Assembly (NCBI GenBank): GCA_029624765.1
Contig: JARSSO010000045.1
Coordinates: 1-64,000 of the forward strand
DNA length: 64,000 nucleotides
DNA from: Candidatus Contendibacter sp.
GTDB lineage: Bacteria; Pseudomonadota; Gammaproteobacteria; Competibacterales; Competibacteraceae
Direction of reading: 5' to 3'
Shown here: in pieces, positions 40,095-47,719 of the stretch
Layout: each line of letters starts with the position of its first letter
How positions within the stretch are numbered: position 1 is the stretch's first letter
Notes under the pieces: generated by a model
Seen by the model: only the letters and a program-made list of their open reading frames with translations
Told to the model about the DNA's origin: nothing
Database searches by the model: none
Made by a program: the position numbers and the translations under genes

Positions 40095-41597
40095 GTGCTC
40101 TTGAAACAAATACTGATTTCAAGTTATACAGCACAAGCCTATATTAGTCTTATTGGCATCGTCCTAATGCCTATTTATCTCCATTATCTAGGTATCGAGG
40201 CCTTCGGCTTAATCGGTTTCTTCCTGATGTTGCAAGGCTGGCTACAACTGCTTGATCTAGGATTGACACCCACACTATCCCGCGAGATGTCTCTATTTCG
40301 CGCCGGTACCTACAGCGCGCAGGATGCGTGGCAACGATTACGCAGTCTGGAATGGATATTGGGTGGGCTTGCCATTCTGTTCATAGTGAGCTTTTGGTTT
40401 TTCCAAGGTTGGATTGCGATTAACTGGCTCAAAGTTCAGAATCTTGAGATTGGACTTGTCACCACTTGTGTATTCCTGATGGGGCTGGCTGGCACGTTAC
40501 GCTGGTTGACTGGACTCTACCGCGCCGGCTTGGTAGGGCTGGAAAAGCAACTCTGGGTGAATGGCTCATTAGTTGTTTTCACCACGCTTAAGTTCGTAGT
40601 TGTGCTTCCTGTTATCGCCATCGCCGATTCACCGCCTCTTGCATTTTTCGAATTCCAAGCGCTGATCTGCTTTGCAGAACTTAGCGTGTTTGCCTGGATG
40701 TTGTATCGATCCCTGCCGGGATATCCCAGATCAATCTTGCCATGCCCTGTAGCGTTGAAAGTGATGTGGCCGACCGCATCTGCCATGGCGTTTATGGCGG
40801 GTATGTGGGTATTCTTGACTCAGATTGACAAGTTGATCCTTTCACGGATACTGTCATTAGAAGCTTTCGGCTATTTCACTCTAGCGGTTGCCGCTGCAGG
40901 AGGAGTGTTGGCTCTAGTGCCACCTCTCAATCAGGTATTACAGCCGCGCATGACTATTCTTGTTGCACAAGGGCGAGATGGCGAACTTCGTGAGCTGTAT
41001 CAAATTTCCACACAGATAGCAACCGTCGCGCTCACCGTGCTGGGTGGTGGTTTGGCTCTGTTTGCCCATTCACTACTATGGGCTTGGACAGGCAATCGCC
41101 TGGTGGCCGCTGAGGCGGCACCTATTCTTTTCTGGTATGGTCTGGCTAACACACTGGTTGGGCTGCTAGTATTGCCATTCATGCTTCAGTTCGCCCATGG
41201 ATACTTGCGGCTACATGTGGCCGGCAATATTGTGCTCGCCCTGACACTGATGCCGGCACTAGTGTTGGCTTCATTACATTATGGTGCCGAAGGGGCAGGG
41301 CTAGTATTGTTTGCGGCGAATCTTTTATTCCTGCTGTTCTGGGTTCCGTTGGTTCATCAGCGGTTAATGCCACAAGTTGTCTTGGAATGGCCGCTACACG
41401 ATATTTTACCGATTGTGCTAGCATCGCTGCTGGTACTGTGGGTTGCTTCACTGCTTTTGCCGACCGAGACAGGGCGGTTAATTACCATACTTCTAGTGAT
41501 GGTGACAATGCTGTTGAGTGCAAGCGCAGGGCTTCTTACTGGAGACAGAACACGAGATTTGGTCAAAAATATGCTGTTTCGGGAGAAAAGGCTTTGA
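40095..41597 (+). CDS. Wzx-type lipid-linked oligosaccharide flippase
   Basis: 500 aa, 12-14 TM segments of the MOP/PST superfamily (YLGIEAFGLIGFFLMLQGWL, LQLLDLGLTPTLSREMS, LTQIDKLILSRILSLEAFGYFTLA). It would move undecaprenyl-linked glycan units across the inner membrane. GTG 40095 has a G-run just upstream; TTG 40101 is also possible. It overlaps the next gene by 4 bp. In this island it could supply the GT-C enzymes upstream or an O-antigen/exopolysaccharide pathway. Confidence 0.8.
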   Translation: MLLKQILISSYTAQAYISLIGIVLMPIYLHYLGIEAFGLIGFFLMLQGWLQLLDLGLTPTLSREMSLFRAGTYSAQDAWQRLRSLEWILGGLAILFIVSFWFFQGWIAINWLKVQNLEIGLVTTCVFLMGLAGTLRWLTGLYRAGLVGLEKQLWVNGSLVVFTTLKFVVVLPVIAIADSPPLAFFEFQALICFAELSVFAWMLYRSLPGYPRSILPCPVALKVMWPTASAMAFMAGMWVFLTQIDKLILSRILSLEAFGYFTLAVAAAGGVLALVPPLNQVLQPRMTILVAQGRDGELRELYQISTQIATVALTVLGGGLALFAHSLLWAWTGNRLVAAEAAPILFWYGLANTLVGLLVLPFMLQFAHGYLRLHVAGNIVLALTLMPALVLASLHYGAEGAGLVLFAANLLFLLFWVPLVHQRLMPQVVLEWPLHDILPIVLASLLVLWVASLLLPTETGRLITILLVMVTMLLSASAGLLTGDRTRDLVKNMLFREKRL

Positions 41598-42550
41598 ACG
41601 TACCGAAGGTATCGGTTTGTGTAGTCACTTACAACCACGCCCCCTATATCCGCGATTGCCTGATGAGCGTACTTGCACAGGCTGAGGATGTCTCACTAGA
41701 AATACTTGTGGGCGATGATTTTTCCGATGATGAGACCGAGCAGATTGTCCAAATTTTAGTAGGCAAATACCTGAAAAAAATCCGATACTTTCGCCATAAT
41801 GAACGTAAAGGACCTTCAGGAAATTACCAGTTTTTGATCCGGCAGGCTCGTGGGAAATATATCGCTCATCTTGATGGAGATGATTATTGGCTACCAGGGA
41901 AGCTACGCGCGCAGACACAACTACTTGACCAAAACCCAGAATGTCCCGCTGTATATTCGAATGCGCTGGTAGTTAATAAGCTTGGTATAGCTTGCGGGAT
42001 ATTCAACAATCGGCTTTCAGAGCGAATCAATATTAACGCTCTGTTACGTCGGGGCAATTTTTTAAATAATAGCTCAATGCTATATCGTGCCTCTCTGCGA
42101 GATCAAATTTTGGAGATTGAGGAACCATTTATTGATTATCGCATACATCTTCGCCATGCACGTTATGGAACATTGGCTTATTTAAATGAAGCATTTGTAG
42201 TGTATCGAGTAGCTTCAAGCACTTCTATGATTTTTCATTTGAATGAAAATGTTCGTGAGCTATATTGGGAATCTTTAAATGATGTACCAATAAATCATAT
42301 AGTTCTCCACGATCTTGGTCTTGGCATGGCCGAATTCCTTCGGATGATAATCTTCCGATCTATTCGACTCAAAAGTTGGTCATTGATTCAAAAATGGTGG
42401 CCACGTATATTTATTGGATCGCCCTTTGGGCGTTGGAAAATGATCTACTGGACTTTATTGGCTGTTATTCGTATAGGATTTCTTGAGACCATAGGAACAG
42501 TTTGTGCCAGAATCAGCGGAAGCCGGATAAAGGTTCTTTACTGGCATTGA
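41594..42550 (+). CDS. Family 2 glycosyltransferase
   Basis: 318 aa with an N-terminal GT-A domain: VSVCVVTYNHAPYIRDCLMS, ILVGDDFSDDET, and DxD-like HLDGDDYWLPGKL. It transfers a sugar at the cytoplasmic face. The C-terminus is basic and hydrophobic, suggesting membrane association. TTG 41594 is chosen: it has GGGAG 9-10 bases upstream and overlaps the flippase stop (TTGA); no ATG lies near the conserved start. Confidence 0.8.
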   Translation: MNVPKVSVCVVTYNHAPYIRDCLMSVLAQAEDVSLEILVGDDFSDDETEQIVQILVGKYLKKIRYFRHNERKGPSGNYQFLIRQARGKYIAHLDGDDYWLPGKLRAQTQLLDQNPECPAVYSNALVVNKLGIACGIFNNRLSERININALLRRGNFLNNSSMLYRASLRDQILEIEEPFIDYRIHLRHARYGTLAYLNEAFVVYRVASSTSMIFHLNENVRELYWESLNDVPINHIVLHDLGLGMAEFLRMIIFRSIRLKSWSLIQKWWPRIFIGSPFGRWKMIYWTLLAVIRIGFLETIGTVCARISGSRIKVLYWH

Positions 42551-42577
42551 GATTAAGTCCTTGAGATTAGGCAGAAG

Positions 42578-43357
42578 ATGCGCAAGATCAAACTTTATAA
42601 AATTCTACGTGCTTTAACAGCCCGCGTATCAATTTTCAGAAAACATTATTGCGTGGTCTGCGAACATCATGCTGATACGTTCTTACCTTACCGGAGCGGT
42701 TGGCAAGGGGCGCCTCCTCTGATGCGTGTGCTAGACTTAATTGGTAGTAACCTTGATCAGTTCGAGTGTCCTTGGTGTAGTGCCCACGATAGGGAGCGAC
42801 ATTTGTTAATGTACATGCGCGCATCTGGCATTTTCGATAATATACAAAGCATGTCGGTTTTGCATTTCGCACCTGAGCAGCGTTTATCAAAATTAATATT
42901 TTCTCAAAACCCGGCGCGTTACATCAAATGCGACTTGTATCCCACCGCGCCAGATACAGAACGCATAGATATTCTAGCTATTCCTTTTATGGATAAAAGC
43001 TTTGATTTAATAATCGCAAACCATATCCTTGAACATGTTGTTGATGATACAAAAGCCTTGCAAGAAGTTTGGCGAACCTTAAAGGTTGGTGGAAGGGCAA
43101 TCCTGCAAACGCCTTATAGCCAGAAACTCCATCATACTTGGTCTGATCCAGGTATTGATACCGATAATGCGTGCCTACAAGCCTACGGCCAGGAAGATCA
43201 TGTTCGGCTGTTCGGACGGGATATTTTTGAAAGAATTACCTCAGTTGGACTGGAATCATGTGTTAGCACACACGATCAGTTATTACCACAATATGATCCA
43301 AAGGAATATGGGGTGAACGGGAAAGAACCTTTTTTCTTGTTCAAGCGCCCAGCTTAA
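42578..43357 (+). CDS. SAM-dependent methyltransferase-like protein
   Basis: 259 aa. The N-terminal Cys pairs (HYCVVCEHH; FECPWCSAHDRERH) look like a small zinc-binding segment. A class I methyltransferase core follows: VLHFAPEQRLSKLI, RIDILAIPFMDKSFDLIIAN, HILEHVVDDTKALQEVWRTL, GGRAILQTPY. It probably methylates a sugar or glycan; the substrate is not evident. It ends 5 bases before the convergent glycosyltransferase gene. AT-rich. Confidence 0.7.
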   Translation: MRKIKLYKILRALTARVSIFRKHYCVVCEHHADTFLPYRSGWQGAPPLMRVLDLIGSNLDQFECPWCSAHDRERHLLMYMRASGIFDNIQSMSVLHFAPEQRLSKLIFSQNPARYIKCDLYPTAPDTERIDILAIPFMDKSFDLIIANHILEHVVDDTKALQEVWRTLKVGGRAILQTPYSQKLHHTWSDPGIDTDNACLQAYGQEDHVRLFGRDIFERITSVGLESCVSTHDQLLPQYDPKEYGVNGKEPFFLFKRPA

Positions 43358-43362
43358 GATGA

Positions 43363-44379
43363 TCAGGCAATTGTTGGCAACCCATGCTTCAACAACATTC
43401 TCAGCTTATAAGGACGCCAATCAAATATTTTAAAAAAATTGCACCGTTCTAACCTATGGCCCTTCTGAATATTTAAACGCTGTTGATTCAACTCAGTACG
43501 CCATTTCCACAACGCGGTAACTGATGCTAAATAAATGCTGATAAATAAACTCAGTTCTCTTTTAACTAATGCAACTACCAACCCTTCCAGCAACAAAACA
43601 ACAATATGAAAAGGCAAAAAAAGCTGCAACCAAGGCGTCGGATAACAAAGCACCATCACAAAATTCTTATTTCTCTCGCTCAAAGCGCGCCTTTTTCGGT
43701 TAGTGATCAACCGATTGTCAACGACCTTACCTCCTCCAAAGCTATTCCCAATCCAGTGTTTGAATCCCGATTCTGATAATACCTGAACGGGATAACCCCA
43801 TAGCCGAGCACAGCAAGACAAGTACATATCTTCAGCCAAACTACCGAACCACTCCGGGAACCCACCGATTTCCTCCCACAGACATCGGGGAATCCATAGA
43901 CAAGCTCCAATCACCATTCCCACTTCTTGCTGCCTTGGATCCAAGTTAGGCACTGGATTTAGAAATGGGTCTAGCCGACTACCCCTGTCAATCAACTCAC
44001 CTGTCGCCGCATCATATTGGGGTAACCCGATGATGGCTGACTTATCCAAATATTTTGCAGCCCTATATAGCGTACTCAATGTGTCGGGAAATAATTCGGC
44101 GTCATTATTCAGCAGCAGCAAAAACTCACCCTGCGCCCGCGCGGCCATCCGATTATTCGCCACGCAAAAACCGACGTTCTCCCGGCTTTCAATCAGTACC
44201 ACCTGCGGATAATACTCGCAAATAAAATTCACCGATTCATCGCTGGAGGCGTCATCGTGGACAATGATCTCCACTGGTAAGTTGCAATCCTGCTTCAAAA
44301 CCGAATCTATACACGCCGCTAATGTTCTCATACCGTTGTAATTAGCGATGCAAACTGAACAGACTGGCTTATCCATCAT
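43363..44379 (-). CDS. Family 2 glycosyltransferase (rhamnosyltransferase-like)
   Basis: 338 aa. GT-A start VCSVCIANYNGMRTLAACID, IIVHDDASSDES, LLLLNNDAELFPDTL (the DxD equivalent), and GACLWIPRCLWEEIGGF, typical of WbbL-type enzymes. The C-terminus contains a hydrophobic segment. ATG 44379 overlaps the upstream epimerase-like gene end (44369). Last gene of the minus-strand run from 47638. Confidence 0.78.
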   Translation of the reverse strand: MMDKPVCSVCIANYNGMRTLAACIDSVLKQDCNLPVEIIVHDDASSDESVNFICEYYPQVVLIESRENVGFCVANNRMAARAQGEFLLLLNNDAELFPDTLSTLYRAAKYLDKSAIIGLPQYDAATGELIDRGSRLDPFLNPVPNLDPRQQEVGMVIGACLWIPRCLWEEIGGFPEWFGSLAEDMYLSCCARLWGYPVQVLSESGFKHWIGNSFGGGKVVDNRLITNRKRRALSERNKNFVMVLCYPTPWLQLFLPFHIVVLLLEGLVVALVKRELSLFISIYLASVTALWKWRTELNQQRLNIQKGHRLERCNFFKIFDWRPYKLRMLLKHGLPTIA

Positions 44380-45322
44380 GCGAATCTCGCTCACTATCCG
44401 ACCCACTATTTTCAAGAAGCCAATGCCACATCCGCCTAACCCCCTCCTCTAGCGTAATTTGCGGCGTCCATCCAGTCGCTGTTCGCAACCGGGTCGAGTC
44501 CAGCACCACTCCGCGTACATCCACCGCCCGCGCCGGCATCCAGCGGACCCGGAGTTCCCGTCCCGTAACCCGCTCCACTACCGCCCGCAAGGTATTCAGC
44601 GAACAACCCTCACCCACCCCAACGTTGTAAACCCCCACCGGCGCTCCCGGCGCCAGCAACCGCCAACAGGCCTCGACCCAATCCTCGATGAATAAATAAT
44701 CGCGCACAGTCTCGCCATCGCCCCAAAATTCCATGGCTGTACCCTGTCGCGCATGTTCCAGCATGGTACGGATTGCCCCGAATCCTTTCCGCAACACCTG
44801 CCCCGGTCCATACACATTCGACGGCCGTAGCACCGTCACCCGTTCCCGATGTTGCCCGCCATAAACCCGCAAAAATCCCTCCACCGCCACCTTGCCCACA
44901 CCGTGATTCGAAAGCGGCCACAACGGTTGATCCTCCGGCACCGGCAACACCGCCGGATTACCATACAAAGTCCCCCCGGAAGACACATACACTAATCGTA
45001 TCGGTTCAAACTCTGCCAGAACTTGCAACAGCCGCAATGCGGGCAACACATTTTCCTCCGCCTCGCGCACGGGTGAAGCCGCCGAACTCCCCGGCGTAGT
45101 CGTGGATGCCAAATGCACCACGGTTCGGCAACGCGGCAACAACTCCCGCAGCATCGCTTCATCGTCCAGGCTGGCCCGACGGCTGATCACACCCGGCAGA
45201 ACTGGATTGAACGCGCGCCGGCCCACCACACAAACGTCCCAATTTTCTCGCGCCAAACGCCGCGCCAAAGCGGTACCGAGAAAGCCCGTTCCCCCCAGCA
45301 ACAGCACACTTTCCCCGTTCAT
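44369..45322 (-). CDS. NAD-dependent epimerase/dehydratase-like protein lacking the catalytic Tyr
   Basis: 317 aa extended SDR. The NAD-binding LLLGGTGFLGTALA is at the N-terminus, with LVYVSSGGTLYGNP and VLRPSNVYGPGQ. The YxxxK site reads H140-GVGK144, where family members have Tyr-G-x-S-K. With Tyr replaced by His it may be catalytically altered or not a classical epimerase. ATG 45322 overlaps the upstream glycosyltransferase stop (ATGA). It sits in a run of glycosyltransferase genes. Confidence 0.8.
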   Translation of the reverse strand: MNGESVLLLGGTGFLGTALARRLARENWDVCVVGRRAFNPVLPGVISRRASLDDEAMLRELLPRCRTVVHLASTTTPGSSAASPVREAEENVLPALRLLQVLAEFEPIRLVYVSSGGTLYGNPAVLPVPEDQPLWPLSNHGVGKVAVEGFLRVYGGQHRERVTVLRPSNVYGPGQVLRKGFGAIRTMLEHARQGTAMEFWGDGETVRDYLFIEDWVEACWRLLAPGAPVGVYNVGVGEGCSLNTLRAVVERVTGRELRVRWMPARAVDVRGVVLDSTRLRTATGWTPQITLEEGVRRMWHWLLENSGSDSERDSHDG

Positions 45323-46488
45323 CCGCTCTCTCCCCGCACCGTTTGATAAGCAGCATGGTAACGAGCCGCGCAATCATCCCATGTCCCTATGGTATTTCTG
45401 ATCCACTCCCGCGCTGCCAAGCCCAAACTCTGATTGGCCGCTGGGGACTCCAAATCCCGTAAAGCCGCCTCAAACTCCAAACGCGAATCCACCAATACGC
45501 CCGTCTCGCTGGATTGAATCAAATCCCGATGCGCCGGCAAGTTAGACGCCACCACCGGCAGGCCCGCCGCCATCGCTTCCAGCAACACCTGCGGCCTCCC
45601 TTCATCATGCCGGCTCAGCGTCACCAGCCCCGTAGCAGTTGGGAACCACTCTTCAAGCAACGCCTTGGGATGGGTCGAACCGTGGTAGTGGACCCAATCA
45701 GGCACGGTCAGCGTCTCCTGCATCGGCCCGAACAAGTGCAACTGTCGTTGGTTATCGAAAAGTCCTTCTCCCCAATCAAATAAATCGCCGATCTTATGCC
45801 GGGTCAGCCGGGTAACCACCAACCAGTGTCGTGGTCCATCCCATGCCATTTGTCGCTCGACCGCAAACCAGGAATCGTCGACTCCAAAGGGTATCGGGCG
45901 AATTTCCGCCAGATCGCCAAACCGTCGTGCCAGTTCATCGGCCATCCAGTCGGCGTTCGGCGCTAAAATTACCCGCCTTCCTCGCAGCACCGCTCGCAAC
46001 ACCGCCACCATTCCCGGCAAACGTAGCAGACCGAAATCATTGCCCAACACACTGATCACCGCCGGTCGGTCGTTACCCCACAGCGGTAAGGCATTTTGCA
46101 ACCAATTGACATGAACCACGTCCACGTCCCGATATCGACGGTAAACCTGGCGCAAGCGCCGCAACAAACCCATCGCCGCCATCCATCCCTGCAAGGGACT
46201 AGCGCGCAACAGATGAGCAATTCCCCCCGACCGGAGCAACTGGCGCAACCATTCCGCCTCACTGGTCGAAGTCGCTGGAACAATGATCCTGGAGTGTTCG
46301 CCGGGCGGCGCCCATAACGTCAGATGCACGTCCTCACGACGGGCCAGCGCCTCGGCCATGTTAGCAATAAAGCGTCCTGGCCAGTCCTGGCGTGTTTCAG
46401 GAAACGAAGTGCTGACCATCAAGACGCGAACAGGCAACAATCCGGCGTTGGCCAGATCGCGGCTGCACCACCCAGTGTCTTTAACCAT
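45319..46488 (-). CDS. Family 4 glycosyltransferase
   Basis: 389 aa with the GT-B fold. N-terminal VRVLMVSTSFPETRQDWPGR, then VDVVHVNWLQNALPLWG, and the C-terminal nucleotide-sugar site SRHDEGRPQVLLEAMAAGLP with the conserved acidic residues. It adds a hexose to a lipid-linked glycan at the cytoplasmic face. The start at 46488 gives 20 residues before the conserved part and no clear ribosome site was seen. It is coupled to the epimerase-like gene. Confidence 0.82.
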   Translation of the reverse strand: MVKDTGWCSRDLANAGLLPVRVLMVSTSFPETRQDWPGRFIANMAEALARREDVHLTLWAPPGEHSRIIVPATSTSEAEWLRQLLRSGGIAHLLRASPLQGWMAAMGLLRRLRQVYRRYRDVDVVHVNWLQNALPLWGNDRPAVISVLGNDFGLLRLPGMVAVLRAVLRGRRVILAPNADWMADELARRFGDLAEIRPIPFGVDDSWFAVERQMAWDGPRHWLVVTRLTRHKIGDLFDWGEGLFDNQRQLHLFGPMQETLTVPDWVHYHGSTHPKALLEEWFPTATGLVTLSRHDEGRPQVLLEAMAAGLPVVASNLPAHRDLIQSSETGVLVDSRLEFEAALRDLESPAANQSLGLAAREWIRNTIGTWDDCAARYHAAYQTVRGESG

Positions 46489-46618
46489 GATCGAACACAG
46501 CCCGATTATTCAAGACACCGCGTAAGACATGTTCTCTCTTTGCTTTCACCTATCAACTTCTCAAAATCGCATGAGTTCGCATCAGACCATACCAATTTCC
46601 CAACGTCTGACATTGCGC

Positions 46619-47638
46619 TCAGCGTATATTCTTCCCAGTGGGATGGCACCCTTCCTCCCCACCACCCGATTGCTGATAGAACAGACTGGTGATTTGTTCC
46701 GACACCAGCCCCATCAAAAATACCAACACGGCAATGCTAAACAGCAGCGTCCCCATGTTGGTGAACCGATGTTCGACCACATAGGTATGGACGTAGTAGA
46801 CCAGCCCTAGCAAGAAGAACCCCAGGCTGACGGGAAAAAACAGCTTGAGCGGCGAATACAGTGTTCCGATCTTGAAGATGATCAACAGGAATCGCACCCC
46901 ATCTTGCAGGGGCTGGATATGGCTCTTACCTTCCCGCCGCCCCGCTACGATCGGCACATAGGCCACGGGATAGCCGCTGCGGAAAAACGCCATGGTGATC
47001 GTCGTCGGATAGGAAAAACCGTTCGGCAGCAAATACAAAAATTCCCGGAACCGTTCGGCCCGTACCGCCCGGAACCCCGAGGTTAGATCGAGTACCTGAT
47101 AATTGGTCATCCAACTGGCCAGCCGGTTGTAGATCCGGTTCGCCACGCCACGCCCCCACGATGCCTGGGAATGATCCCGCCGCGCGCCAACCGCCATGTC
47201 ATAGCCTTCTTCCAGTTTCGCCAACAATCGGGGAATATCGGCCGGATCGTGCTGACCGTCCGCATCCAGGAACACCAGCGTCTCGCCGCGGGCGACCCTC
47301 GCGCCGGCCTTGATCGCCGCGCCGTTGCCCAGGCTGTACGGATGCGTGACCACTCGCGCCCCGAACGACCGGCAGATCTCGACGGTTTCGTCGGTCGATC
47401 CATCATTCACCACGATGATTTCCGCTTCGGGAAACCGCTCCGTCAACTTGCCCAGCAGGGGGTGTAAATTGACCGCTTCATTGCGGGCTGGCAGGATAAT
47501 GCTCAGCGGATTGCCTACATTCATCAGTTTTTTGATCCGTCCGTATTCGCCAGGGATGGAATCAAGCGCCTTGGCCGAACCATTGCTTGCTGATTTCCGA
47601 TCCGACCGCGCCACCACAAACCTGGATTGATTCGACAT
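46619..47638 (-). CDS. Polyprenyl-phosphate (DPM1/ArnC-type) family 2 glycosyltransferase
   Basis: 339 aa. GT-A domain LSIILPARNEAVNLHPLLGK, IIVVNDGSTDETV and VFLDADGQHDPADIPRLL; then two C-terminal TM segments (PLKLFFPVSLGFFLLG; TLLFSIAVLVFLMG). Such enzymes charge undecaprenyl phosphate with a sugar that GT-C transferases use in the periplasm, which fits the GT-C pair nearby. ATG 47638 lies in a 36-bp duplicated segment; a later ATG at 47524 matches the conserved domain start and could be the true one. Confidence 0.8.
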   Translation of the reverse strand: MSNQSRFVVARSDRKSASNGSAKALDSIPGEYGRIKKLMNVGNPLSIILPARNEAVNLHPLLGKLTERFPEAEIIVVNDGSTDETVEICRSFGARVVTHPYSLGNGAAIKAGARVARGETLVFLDADGQHDPADIPRLLAKLEEGYDMAVGARRDHSQASWGRGVANRIYNRLASWMTNYQVLDLTSGFRAVRAERFREFLYLLPNGFSYPTTITMAFFRSGYPVAYVPIVAGRREGKSHIQPLQDGVRFLLIIFKIGTLYSPLKLFFPVSLGFFLLGLVYYVHTYVVEHRFTNMGTLLFSIAVLVFLMGLVSEQITSLFYQQSGGGEEGCHPTGKNIR

Positions 47639-47649
47639 GACTTCGCGCC
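47614..47649. repeat. 36-bp direct repeat, copy 1
   Basis: CCACAAACCTGGATTGATTC followed by GACATGACTTCGCGCC. An exact copy lies 70 bp downstream (47684-47719). This copy contains the minus-strand start of the glycosyltransferase gene. Confidence 0.9.
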
Positions 47650-47683
47650 TTGACGAGTTTTGGCACGTCGCATTGCTCGATTC

Positions 47684-47719
47684 CCACAAACCTGGATTGA
47701 TTCGACATGACTTCGCGCC
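47684..47719. repeat. 36-bp direct repeat, copy 2
   Basis: Exact second copy of 47614-47649. This copy contains the plus-strand start of the spermidine synthase-like gene. The spacer between the copies is 34 bp. Confidence 0.9.
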
